A DNA stretch of 42,775 nucleotides from an uncultured Rubritalea sp. (GTDB lineage Bacteria > Verrucomicrobiota > Verrucomicrobiia > Verrucomicrobiales > Akkermansiaceae), in assembly GCA_937132085.1 (NCBI GenBank), contig CAKZNV010000097.1, positions 1 through 42,775 of the forward strand. The letters run 5' to 3'. Position numbers and translations under genes: made by a program. Position 1 is the stretch's first letter; each line of letters begins with the position of its first letter. This document shows, in pieces, positions 30,331 to 37,707 of this stretch. The notes beneath the pieces were generated by a model. That model was given only the letters and a program-made list of their open reading frames with translations. It did not search any database and was not told where the DNA came from.

Positions 30331-31743
30331 ATGAAAAAAGCATCATTAAAACAGCATCTAACTAGCCTCAAGCTTCACGAGAAATTCAACGAGCTAGAGT
30401 CAGCTATTGCTAATGGTGCTACTCAGAAAGATCAACTGCTACGCCTCCGCACTGAGCTTAAACAAGAACCTCTACACGATGAAGCAAGAACAGTCATCAA
30501 GTGCTCATGCCCTACACTAGAGCGCAAGCTCAGCAAGTGGCGCAAAGGCGGACGCATAGCAGAAGCTCTGCTACCTGACTATGGAAAGCAAGCCACTAAC
30601 AGAATTCCAGATCTTCTAATCAACGAATACCAAAGACTCTGCACTCGACCAATGGGCGGCAAGAACAAGCACGGCGCCGCTCCATGCTCGATCGCTTATA
30701 ACCAGCTCAAGAAAGACTGGAAAGATGGTAAATCAATCCCTGGTCTCGGCACCTGGACTGAATGGTGGATGAAGAATGAAGAGACGGCCAAGTTCGTCCT
30801 ACCTACAGCGGCGCCAGAGTTCCCATACACAGAGCGTGGTATGAGAAGACACCAGCCTGTCAAGGCTGTAGCAGCTCGCGGAAACGTAGGAGCTGTAGCA
30901 GCTAAAAATCACGAGGCATTCATCGAGCGAGATTATTCACTCCTCAGAAAAGGCGAACTCTACACACTAGATGATGCTCGTGTCGATGTAGTGGCTATCA
31001 ACGAACTCACAGGAAAAGTCGAAGAGGTCGGCATCTATGTATTCATGGAAGTAGCTAGCCGCGCTATCGTGGGTTTTGTCTGTAAACCTAAACACGCAAT
31101 TATCCAGGAAGATGTAGATGAGCTCATTGCTCACAGTCTCCAAACCGGAGGCTACGGAATAGGCGTCGGATACGTCACTCACATCCTCTTCGAGCGTGGA
31201 ACGATTGCCTGTTCACCAGCTGCACAGACAGTCCTCGAAGGCGGATCTAATAACGGTATCAAAGTAATCCGAACTGGACTCAATGAAGGCGTCCGTTGGG
31301 TAGGAGCTGCACCGGATAGAGCGAAAGGTAATGCGCAAGGCAAGGCCGTAGTAGAATCATTCTTCCGCCGTCTTCACCACGAGCTTTCTCTGCTTCCTGG
31401 TCAACGTGGCAACAACTGGAACAACGCACCTGAAAACCTAGGTTTCGGCCGTAACAATGACGCTTACAGACCATTTCTCGATGAAGAGAAAGAAGCAGCT
31501 CGTGAACTAAAATCATCAAGCCAGGTCGCAAATCGTCTAGCTCAGTTCAACCGCCGTGCAGCTGCTTCCGGAGCTACTGAAAAACTAGAGCTGCCATTCC
31601 TCACCTTTAACCAAATCCGTGTGGCCATCCGTAAAGCGATCGATTTCCTAAACAACGACCGAGGCCACGCATACCAAGGCCACCACCAAATAGAACAAGT
31701 AGAGACCGCTCCAGGAATCTGGCAAGACACAACTAACAACTAG
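30331..31743 (+). CDS. Mu A-like transposase, DNA-binding and catalytic chain
   Basis: This 470-residue protein has an N-terminal helical DNA-binding part (1-180). The catalytic RNase H-like domain follows: LYTLDDARVDVVA with D214/D215, then THILFERGTIACS with E288 where Mu A-type enzymes usually have Asp, and the third acid E342 in GKAVVESFFRRLHHEL. Spacings (74 and 54 residues) agree with those of Mu A. The chain ends soon after the catalytic domain (470 residues against 663 for Mu A). The missing beta-barrel and C-terminal parts appear to be encoded by the next gene. It joins phage ends to target DNA for integration and replication. Confidence 0.85.
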   Translation: MKKASLKQHLTSLKLHEKFNELESAIANGATQKDQLLRLRTELKQEPLHDEARTVIKCSCPTLERKLSKWRKGGRIAEALLPDYGKQATNRIPDLLINEYQRLCTRPMGGKNKHGAAPCSIAYNQLKKDWKDGKSIPGLGTWTEWWMKNEETAKFVLPTAAPEFPYTERGMRRHQPVKAVAARGNVGAVAAKNHEAFIERDYSLLRKGELYTLDDARVDVVAINELTGKVEEVGIYVFMEVASRAIVGFVCKPKHAIIQEDVDELIAHSLQTGGYGIGVGYVTHILFERGTIACSPAAQTVLEGGSNNGIKVIRTGLNEGVRWVGAAPDRAKGNAQGKAVVESFFRRLHHELSLLPGQRGNNWNNAPENLGFGRNNDAYRPFLDEEKEAARELKSSSQVANRLAQFNRRAAASGATEKLELPFLTFNQIRVAIRKAIDFLNNDRGHAYQGHHQIEQVETAPGIWQDTTNN

Positions 31744-31752
31744 AAATAGATC

Positions 31753-32571
31753 ATGGAATTCCAAAACATACATTTCAAACCTGCTGTAGAAGAAGATTCT
31801 TCTGCCGAGCAAACACCATGCAGCTCAACTGACCTGCATAGTCTTCCAGAGTTCAAAATCAGATACGTCACAGCTTCACCAGTAGAAGAATATCAGCTCA
31901 GAGACGGACAAGTGCAGCCAATCTCAAATGCACTGGCCTCTATGATCCTCTCTAAATCTGGCACCGCTACAGTCACTAGAAAAGGTCTCAAGATTGACAA
32001 AAAAGAACTAGGCGGCCGCCGCACATTCTGGCACGCAGATTCTCCTATCTGTAATCAGCTAACTGGTGAGCAGTCAGAATACAAAGTGGTCTACTTCTTT
32101 AATCCTCATAACACCGACCTCGTTCACCTCCTAGATGCTAAGACAGGAACCTATCTCGAATCACTCCCAGCGAAAGAACAAATCAGTCCGCTCGATGCCG
32201 AGGCAGCAGGAAAGCAGATCGCTAAGCACAACAGACAGATAGGCCGTGCAATGTCACATCTCCAGAATCTCCAAGGCGACGAAACAAGACAGGTCCTAGA
32301 AGAAGCATCCAGAAATGCTGAACTAGCATCGAAAGTGATCTCCACGCTACCAGCTAAAAAAGATGCCTCTGTAGCTCCACACAAGCCAGAGCGCACCACC
32401 GCAGACCAAGTAGATGCCATCGAGCAACTAGCCGACCAGGGCCGCCAGAAAATCAAGCAAGCCGTCACCCGCGATCGAGCACTAGAAAAAGCAGTAGAGC
32501 GCAAGATGAACACCATGCCAGCCCCAGCCAAACGCCGCCAAGAACTAATCCCAGATCCACTAGATATTTAA
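31753..32571 (+). CDS. Separate C-terminal part of the transposase (Mu_transpos_C-like)
   Basis: This 272-residue protein starts nine bases after the catalytic chain's stop. Residues about 75-140 (TVTRKGLKIDKKELGGRRTFW, then EYKVVYFFNPHNTDLVHLLDAKTGTYLESLP) follow the pattern of the Mu A C-terminal beta-barrel: G-x-I-x-x-x-x-x-Y/F-W, V-x-x-x-x-x-P-x-x, V-x-x-x-D-x-x-G-x-x-L. The rest is helical and basic (HNRQIGRAMSHLQNLQGDE, AVTRDRALEKAVERKM), comparable to Mu A domain III, which contacts Mu B and ClpX. I recall related prophages having both parts in one chain. It is in another reading frame than the upstream gene and has its own start. Confidence 0.7.
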   Translation: MEFQNIHFKPAVEEDSSAEQTPCSSTDLHSLPEFKIRYVTASPVEEYQLRDGQVQPISNALASMILSKSGTATVTRKGLKIDKKELGGRRTFWHADSPICNQLTGEQSEYKVVYFFNPHNTDLVHLLDAKTGTYLESLPAKEQISPLDAEAAGKQIAKHNRQIGRAMSHLQNLQGDETRQVLEEASRNAELASKVISTLPAKKDASVAPHKPERTTADQVDAIEQLADQGRQKIKQAVTRDRALEKAVERKMNTMPAPAKRRQELIPDPLDI

Positions 32572-32592
32572 CCACATAACATCTTAAAACTT

Positions 32593-33570
32593 ATGACTAC
32601 AAAACTACCATCAAACACCAGACCAGGAACAACCGTTCCTGAAAGCTCTGAGAAGTTCAACCCAACGCTTCATCAATGGCTCATTGAACACATCGAAACC
32701 ACCGGCTTAACTCGTAGCGACATCGGCCTAAGACTCGGCTATCGAGACGGATCTACTGTAAGCCGATATGTAAGCAAAACTCCAGCTGGAGACATCGCTA
32801 AATTTGAAGCTCGTTTGACCGACTACAAACACCGCACAGAAACGCTCAGGAACTCAACTTCAGATGGCGAAATCTGGGAAACTTCAGTGCTCAAACAGTC
32901 TCATCATTTCTGTGAAATAGTGCGAAGCTCGCTCGATGTCGGAATCCTACACGGTAATGCTGGGATAGGAAAATCCACTGCGCTCAGAGCATTCGCTCAG
33001 GAAAACCTCACCGTGTTGTATGTAGAAACGAATGCCTCTCAAGCTGGAGCTAGAGGCATGACTAATATACTTTTAAAATGCCTATCCGATAATGGTCTCG
33101 GACCTTCACAATCTCGCTGGGAATACATCATAAATGCTCTCGAAGGATCAGACCGACTTATCACTGTAGATAATGCTCAGCGCCTAAACAAAGAAGGCCG
33201 TGATTTTCTCTTTGATCTTCACGATGCTACTAGATGCCCAATAGTCCTAGCTGGTAATCCATCTATAAAAACATCAGTGGCAAAAAATGATCAACAACAC
33301 AGCCGCTGCCTGCTTCAGCACGAAGTCAGTTTGAAAGCTAAAGAGATCCCCAATCTTGCTCAGAAGCTCACTCAAAAACACTTCCCAAACTGTCCGCAAG
33401 TCTGGCCATACGCTGAACAAGTAGCAGCTCAGGAAGGTTACCTCCGAGCTCTTGAAAAAGTCCTCAAAACCGCCGTTGTATTCTCTGAGCTCGATGGCCT
33501 TTCAGATCCAGTCCAGGCATTCAAAGCTGCACACGCTAAATCCACCCGTAACTACAAACTCATAGATTAA
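32593..33570 (+). CDS. Mu B-like transposition ATPase
   Basis: This 325-residue protein has an N-terminal helix-turn-helix (about 25-62, TLHQWLIEHIETTGLTRSDIGLRLGYRDGS), as in Mu B. The AAA+ part has Walker A GNAGIGKST (121-129). The Walker B strand reads LITVDNAQRL (189-198), with Asn194 where the catalytic Glu is usual. A C-terminal part (CPQVWPYAEQVAAQEGYLRALEKVL) may bind DNA. Mu B picks target DNA, stimulates the transposase and protects the phage genome from self-insertion. It lies directly after the transposase genes, as in Mu. Confidence 0.8.
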   Translation: MTTKLPSNTRPGTTVPESSEKFNPTLHQWLIEHIETTGLTRSDIGLRLGYRDGSTVSRYVSKTPAGDIAKFEARLTDYKHRTETLRNSTSDGEIWETSVLKQSHHFCEIVRSSLDVGILHGNAGIGKSTALRAFAQENLTVLYVETNASQAGARGMTNILLKCLSDNGLGPSQSRWEYIINALEGSDRLITVDNAQRLNKEGRDFLFDLHDATRCPIVLAGNPSIKTSVAKNDQQHSRCLLQHEVSLKAKEIPNLAQKLTQKHFPNCPQVWPYAEQVAAQEGYLRALEKVLKTAVVFSELDGLSDPVQAFKAAHAKSTRNYKLID

Positions 33571-33574
33571 AATT

Positions 33575-33997
33575 ATGTCATGCTCACCGAACACCAAATC
33601 AACCAAATCATCTGGCACAACATGCGACTCCAAGTCGAACTCATCATCATCAAAGATCTCCTCCGAGAAGAAGATACCCGCCAAGCTCACAACCACCAAT
33701 CGAAAGCCGAGGGCCACGTCGAATCAATCTCCGTCATCATGTCCGATTCAAGAACCATACACACCTAACCTAGCAAGCTCATGGCGCATCAGAACTTGCC
33801 TAGAACAATGCTGGATTCCGATCGAAGCTAGAAAGCCAGAAACCAACTCTGAAGTCTTAGTGATAGAGGGAGAATATCACTACACAGCATTCTACCTAGA
33901 AGACGGAACATTCATGAGCAGTATATCTCAACAAATCACCCCACAAATAATCGAAAACGTCACTCACTGGCAACCACTCACAATACCTAAAAAATAA
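33575..33997 (+). CDS. DUF551 protein, overlapping a second frame
   Basis: This 140-residue frame has a C-terminal half (from about residue 80) that reads WIPIEARKPETNSEVLVIEG, then HYTAFYLEDGTF and VTHWQPLTIPKK, a clear DUF551 pattern found in many phages, function unknown. Its N-terminal 65 residues are Ser/Thr/Lys-rich and look like a shadow of the frame at 33580-33768. No other ATG, GTG or TTG lies between 33575 and the DUF551 part, so either the long overlapping form is made or a +1 frameshift joins the two. The AAAATTATG context at 33575 equals that of other genes here and supports this start. Its stop overlaps the Gam start (TAATG). Confidence 0.6.
   Translation: MSCSPNTKSTKSSGTTCDSKSNSSSSKISSEKKIPAKLTTTNRKPRATSNQSPSSCPIQEPYTPNLASSWRIRTCLEQCWIPIEARKPETNSEVLVIEGEYHYTAFYLEDGTFMSSISQQITPQIIENVTHWQPLTIPKK
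33580..33768 (+). CDS. Small protein overlapping the DUF551 frame (62 aa)
   Basis: The 62 codons start five bases after the other ATG (ATGTCATG). The protein (MLTEHQINQIIWHNMRLQVELIIIKDLLREEDTR ... MSDSRTIHT) looks more natural than the overlapping Ser-rich frame: a long amphipathic helix with normal composition. It could be a gene of its own or the 5' part of a frameshifted DUF551 fusion. No family recognised. Confidence 0.5.
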   Translation: MLTEHQINQIIWHNMRLQVELIIIKDLLREEDTRQAHNHQSKAEGHVESISVIMSDSRTIHT

Positions 33998-34512
33998 TGA
34001 GCACAATAAGAACACAAAAACAACTCGAAGAGTTAGCTAACGACTGGGCTAACGAGACCATCAAGATCAACGAAATTTCAGCGGATCAAGCCACTGAAAC
34101 CAATGATCTGAAAAAGCGATATAAAGCCAAATTAGACGACCTTAAAAAAGAGGTTTCTAATATGAAAAAACGTATCGGAAATTGGCTAACTAAGAACTCC
34201 ATAAAGGTCTACGGCCAAGACGGAGTAGGAACGATAAAAACGGAACAAGTTGAGATTCAGCTCAGTAATAATCCTCCTGCTATTAAGCAACTCGACACGT
34301 CGATTTCAGAGCAAGAACTGATCGAGCAAATAAAAGAAAAAGGCTATCGCTCAGTAATCGTCACCAAAGAAATTATAAGCAAGGAATTACTAGAAAAACT
34401 ACCTGAAGAAACTTTGGAATTATTAGGTTTCTACAAAGCCAGAAGTCAGACGGTCAGATTGACCCCATTAGCTGAACCAAAAGCTAAAGCAAACTCCAAA
34501 ATATCTAACTAA
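33997..34512 (+). CDS. Mu Gam-like host-nuclease inhibitor
   Basis: This 171-residue protein has the Mu Gam pattern: a long coiled coil at the start (LEELANDWANETIKINEISADQATETNDLKKRYKAKLDDLKKEVSNMKKRI) and then the beta unit KVYGQDGVGTIKTEQVEIQLSNNPPAI and a C-terminal ELLGFYKARSQTVRLTPL. Mu Gam, related to Ku, binds double-stranded ends and protects phage DNA from exonucleases. Here it overlaps the DUF551 stop by one base. It is in the expected place after the B gene. Confidence 0.85.
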   Translation: MSTIRTQKQLEELANDWANETIKINEISADQATETNDLKKRYKAKLDDLKKEVSNMKKRIGNWLTKNSIKVYGQDGVGTIKTEQVEIQLSNNPPAIKQLDTSISEQELIEQIKEKGYRSVIVTKEIISKELLEKLPEETLELLGFYKARSQTVRLTPLAEPKAKANSKISN

Positions 34513-34526
34513 AACCCACTAAAATT

Positions 34527-34961
34527 ATGACGATAACAGCACCCGAACCCGCAGAAAAACTCACCTCTAAAAACAGCCACCTTTATGTCGCCACTAAAGC
34601 GCCTAAAGGTGGCCAGTTTGACGACGACGGCGCCACCTCGATTCGCTTCAGAGCGACAGACTGGGAACACGCAATTATCCTGGCTAAAACTCGCAAACTA
34701 AAACTAGAAGGTCGCTACATTTCTGGCCACTCTTCAGAGCATGTCGCATGGCATGTCAGAACTCGCAGAAACATTGGTGAAGTTATTACTAAACTCTATT
34801 TCTTTAATCAACTTGTTGAATCTGGCAAAGGCGAATCAGAGCTAAGTCGCTTAACCGATATTGCTCAATTTCTACGCAAAAGAAACATGCGTCCGATCGA
34901 GCTTTGCGCTGGTGATTTCGGTTCAGTAGAAGAAGCCCAAAGGAAATTTAACAAAGAGTAA
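34527..34961 (+). CDS. Hypothetical early protein (144 aa)
   Basis: This 144-residue basic protein has KNSHLYVATKAPKGGQFDDDGATSIRFRATDWEHAI, then RTRRNIGEVITKLYFFNQLVESG and a C-terminal RKRNMRPIELCAGDFGSVEEAQ. No family recognised. It lies between Gam-like and GemA-like genes and may take part in replication or host takeover. The AAAATTATG context supports the start. Confidence 0.55.
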   Translation: MTITAPEPAEKLTSKNSHLYVATKAPKGGQFDDDGATSIRFRATDWEHAIILAKTRKLKLEGRYISGHSSEHVAWHVRTRRNIGEVITKLYFFNQLVESGKGESELSRLTDIAQFLRKRNMRPIELCAGDFGSVEEAQRKFNKE

Positions 34962-34963
34962 TT

Positions 34964-35503
34964 ATGGCTAATTTTTACAGAAACTCATTATTATCAAATA
35001 AGCAAAAAGGTATGCTCTGCATCATCGCTGCCGACGCTTATAAATTCCTCAAGAATTTAGATCTAGTAGACGACCTACCTCTAGCCGCATGGCGCCACCG
35101 AGAGCAAAAAGCAGCCTACGGATGTGAATCTCTCACTAAAGCTCGTCAGAACGACTACGCCACCATTAAAGGCCACTTCCAACAGCTAGCACAGCAAGAC
35201 GATAAAGCCTATCTGACCTACCTAAAAGACGACGACAAAATCCAGAAGCAAACGCAGACCTTCTGGCACTTAGAGCAGCAAGCCGAGCTAATCGGATCTC
35301 TTCTAGTCAGAGCCGGCAAAGCCCAGGATAAAACAACAGGCCAAGCCTACATCCTAGCAGCCGCTAAACGCATCCTAGGACAACCAAGTCTAACCTGGCT
35401 AAAAATTAAAGACCTAGATCCGAACCAGATCGGAAACCTAGTAATAAACGCCAAAAGAAACCTAAAGTCCCTACAGAAAAAACACCCGGAGACCAGTCTC
35501 TAA
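34964..35503 (+). CDS. GemA-like regulator (DUF1018 / Mu gp16)
   Basis: This is a 179-residue helical protein, two bases after the previous stop. The N-terminus (MANFYRNSLLSNKQKGMLCIIAADAYKFLK) resembles the R-x-x-L-L-x-x-I-H-x-x-x-K opening of DUF1018. The middle has WRHREQKAAYGCESLTKARQNDYATIKGHFQQL, like the W-x-x-x-V-x-x-x-x-S-x-x-x-L-x-x-x-E-x-x-x-x-L pattern of the family. The later part is lysine-rich (KAQDKTTGQAYILAAAKRI). Mu GemA affects host supercoiling and gene expression. Position near the end of the early block agrees; sequence likeness is moderate. Confidence 0.6.
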   Translation: MANFYRNSLLSNKQKGMLCIIAADAYKFLKNLDLVDDLPLAAWRHREQKAAYGCESLTKARQNDYATIKGHFQQLAQQDDKAYLTYLKDDDKIQKQTQTFWHLEQQAELIGSLLVRAGKAQDKTTGQAYILAAAKRILGQPSLTWLKIKDLDPNQIGNLVINAKRNLKSLQKKHPETSL

Positions 35504-35517
35504 AACCGTTCTATTTC

Positions 35518-35949
35518 ATGATCGGAGTAACCTACAAAATCAAAACCTACTCGCTTGATAAAAAAGGCCGAGTTCGATTCATTCGCTATGAACTGGCTGA
35601 TAATGGTTACTCATACAATGAAGATGTTTACAAAACATGTCTCACGCAAGACCTAGAGCTCAGATGTAATGATCTCGGCCACTGGACAGCCTATATGGCT
35701 ATGAAAGAAATGAGTCCACAAAAAGACCCACAGTTATCTTTCGGCAAGCTTCACAACTGGCTCGGACGCATGTCCAAAGCGATCGAGCATCTACAGAGCA
35801 ACATCGAAACAGGATTAGAAAATCCAATGTTAATTGATAATCCTAATCGACCTAATCAACTACCTCAGCCGGACTCGTTTCGATATTCACGTGACGGCCT
35901 AATAGAGCAGCTTAAAAAACAGCGCTGCCCACTTTTACCTTTGGAGTGA
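35518..35949 (+). CDS. Hypothetical protein, last early gene
   Basis: This 143-residue protein begins with a beta-like part (MIGVTYKIKTYSLDKKGRVRFIRYELADNGYSYN), followed by helices (LHNWLGRMSKAIEHLQSNIE) and a basic C-terminal tail. No family recognised. It is the last gene before the presumed phage right end. A long inverted repeat starts at its stop codon. Confidence 0.55.
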   Translation: MIGVTYKIKTYSLDKKGRVRFIRYELADNGYSYNEDVYKTCLTQDLELRCNDLGHWTAYMAMKEMSPQKDPQLSFGKLHNWLGRMSKAIEHLQSNIETGLENPMLIDNPNRPNQLPQPDSFRYSRDGLIEQLKKQRCPLLPLE

Positions 35950-35998
35950 TGTGCAGACCGTATGCTGGATTTCTTTTTTGCAAGCCGTCTGCACATCA
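35947..35998. terminator. Long inverted repeat at the end of the early block
   Basis: TGATGTGCAGAC (35947-35958) and GTCTGCACATCA (35987-35998) are a perfect 12-bp inverted repeat with a loop of 28 bp containing TTCTTTTTT. There is no T-run after the second arm, so it may be a processing hairpin or phage-end structure instead of a standard terminator. The rest of 35999-36159 holds no gene; a small inverted repeat TTCTGAG/CTCAGAA lies near 36025-36050. Confidence 0.5.
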
Positions 35999-36159
35999 CA
36001 CTAAAGTCCGATTCTCTAAAATTTCTGAGATCTCCATCATTCCTCAGAATCCCGTTGCAGTCGGTTCCCATCCTTGATTTTAAAGGATCTTACACCCTGT
36101 GACATCATTTTAAACCCCCATCACATTCCCTGTCCTTATTTATTAAGCTAAGCTATATA

Positions 36160-36191
36160 ATTCACGATTCACGGACTGACCCCTTTGCTTT
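36160..36191 (-). repeat. ATTCACG pair plus inverted AAAGCAAAGGGGTCAG unit
   Basis: Two ATTCACG 7-bp units (36160-36173) are followed by GACTGACCCCTTTGCTTTT, which is the GGGGTCAG repeat of the right flank in reverse orientation. The unit touches the start of gltB copy 3. Confidence 0.7.
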
Positions 36192-36429
36192 TATCAACAC
36201 CGAGATGGTAGAAGCCCTCCCCGTCCAGCGAGAAATCGACAAAGCCGAAGCCAAGTCCCTCATCGAAGACCACCTCAAACTAACCGGAAGCCCAAGAGCC
36301 GAAAAACTCCTCAGCAACTGGGAAAAGACCTGTAAGAAGCTGATCCGAGTCATTCCTAAGACCAAGGCAGCCCTAGAAGCAGCCGAGGAACAACACGAAG
36401 CTGCAAGCACACCAAAGGCGAAAGCTTAA
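36192..36429 (+). pseudogene. gltB: gltB 3' end, copy 3
   Basis: Aligns gap-free to 58-295, from TATCAACACCGAG to TAA. The protein differs from copy 1 at only two positions (D to E in QRDID, A to S in AKALIED), while DNA changes are largely synonymous. A strong terminator follows (36456-36494), the same as behind copy 4, and probably the native gltB terminator. It begins right after a GGGGTCAG-type repeat. Confidence 0.85.
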
Positions 36430-36455
36430 ACAAGAGCTTCCAAACCATTCAAACC

Positions 36456-36494
36456 AAAGCCCACTCGGAGAAATCCAAGTGGGCTTTTTATTTT
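36456..36494 (+). terminator. Terminator behind gltB copy 3
   Basis: Stem AAAGCCCACT / AGTGGGCTTT (36456-36465, 36478-36487) followed by TTATTTT. Also repeated at 37908-37944. Confidence 0.9.
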
Positions 36495-36549
36495 CTGCAG
36501 AAAGAGACAAATAAACCTACGAAGACATCAACGAAATGGCAGATGTAAA

Positions 36550-36600
36550 TTCTAAATTATAGGACTGCCCCTTTTACTCCCCCCCCCTTTTGCTTTTCCC
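36550..36600 (-). repeat. GGGGTCAG-family repeat (variant), C-rich
   Basis: On the minus strand this holds AAAAGCAAAAGGGGG and then the GGGGCAGTCCTATAATTTAG tail. It overlaps the last codons of the gene at 36574. Confidence 0.7.
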
Positions 36601-37626
36601 TTTTTCAGATATTTCCCCAACAATAATTCGATCTCCTAAGCCATCTGCACTTCCTGTAATTACTATATCCTCCGTGTGGAAACAAATATCTTCATTGATT
36701 GTAAAACTATACGATTCAATATCATGATTGTATAAACCATCATCACTCTTGGGATAACTCTTATATGTCTCTAGATTATACTTTGTTTGCATAGTTCTAA
36801 CAAAAGCTTTCTCCGCATCTGCTATTTTATCTGCATACGGAATTTTGTTCTGATTATCCAGTCCCATTAAAGCATTATACACCTCATCCGGATTTAAGTT
36901 GGTGTTAATTTGCGTTTCCTCAAGTTTAAATAAGAAAAGGGTAATTTCATCTGAAACTCTTGCTCCATCACTTTGAGGGTATTCTCGACTTAAAATTTGC
37001 TGCCTCTTCTCATGACCTTTCTTTAGAAGCCTTTGATAGCTATTTGCGTATTTAGAAATCCCAATATATAAGAGTTTAAAATCCCAAAACTTTGTTAAGT
37101 CAAAATCAATTTGTGTTTCCGAGTAAACTTCTACTTTTTCTTGTGAAAATTGCCACAGAAATGAATCCGGCGTATTCCAGTATACCAAAGTCCGTTCACC
37201 TTCACTTTTGATACCCCAGATTCTAATCAATTTCACTCCGACCTCAAACTCATATTTATTGAATAAATCATCATTGAACATGTTAACACAGCGTATCTCT
37301 AATTCTGGACTCTTTTCCGCGCCACACTTTAGTTGAAATCTTAAAGCACATTTTGAAAAATCAACTGGTCCGTCTATATGCTCCTTATTTGGGGCTGTTC
37401 TAGACACAGAGCAACCTTCTGATACAGCAATAATATCATAGCCTTCAGAATGATATTGAATAAGAAAAATATCCCAGAAAAACAACTCCTGCCTCTGAGC
37501 AATAAAATAAATATTACTTGTCGAGGCTACTTCATTAAACTCTCTATCATTGACCAACATTTCTGATTCAAAAGTTGAAAATGGCTGAGCGACTAATCTT
37601 AAACCGAATTCGTAATAGCTGAGCAT
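36574..37626 (-). CDS. Hypothetical island protein (350 aa)
   Basis: This 350-residue protein is AT-rich in its DNA. Its only recognisable element is FWDFKLLYIGISKYANSYQRLLKKGHEKRQQILSRE (about 180-215), reminiscent of a YIG-type motif followed by a basic helix that I recall in uncharacterised island proteins (LLYIGK-S-x(n)-RL-x-x-G-H-x-K-R). The remaining parts are beta-rich. Its last codons (GKSKRGGE) derive from a GGGGTCAG repeat, so the original C-terminus may have been replaced. It is the only gene between gltB copies 3 and 4, which suggests cassette-like arrival. A defence role is possible but unproven. Confidence 0.6.
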   Translation of the reverse strand: MLSYYEFGLRLVAQPFSTFESEMLVNDREFNEVASTSNIYFIAQRQELFFWDIFLIQYHSEGYDIIAVSEGCSVSRTAPNKEHIDGPVDFSKCALRFQLKCGAEKSPELEIRCVNMFNDDLFNKYEFEVGVKLIRIWGIKSEGERTLVYWNTPDSFLWQFSQEKVEVYSETQIDFDLTKFWDFKLLYIGISKYANSYQRLLKKGHEKRQQILSREYPQSDGARVSDEITLFLFKLEETQINTNLNPDEVYNALMGLDNQNKIPYADKIADAEKAFVRTMQTKYNLETYKSYPKSDDGLYNHDIESYSFTINEDICFHTEDIVITGSADGLGDRIIVGEISEKGKSKRGGE

Positions 37627-37707
37627 TGCTGATATATTTAAAAATTATACAACTCTTGGCAATATTAAAGCATGTTAGAAAAGCAAAGTGCCCGTTATAT
37701 GTGAACG

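Larger units (their letters stand above)
2019..35949. mobile_element. Mu-type transposable prophage with siphovirus-like late genes
   Basis: A contiguous phage genome of about 34 kb. Plus-strand early genes include a Mu A-like transposase, a Mu B-like ATPase and Gam- and GemA-like proteins. Minus-strand late genes cover lysis, packaging, head and tail. The portal, protease/scaffold and small terminase resemble Mu-family types. The tail has a tube and long tape measure but no sheath, so the virion is probably siphovirus-like, as in Pseudomonas phages B3 and D3112. All expected late modules are present and uninterrupted, so the prophage may be functional. Coordinates cover first to last phage gene; the true ends lie within 1564-2018 and 35950-36190. 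Confidence 0.9.

Noticed and set aside
2019-35949. Contractile-tail (true Mu-like) virion
   Set aside because: No sheath gene and no Mu-type baseplate set were found; tube, tape measure and hub order suit a siphovirus-like tail.
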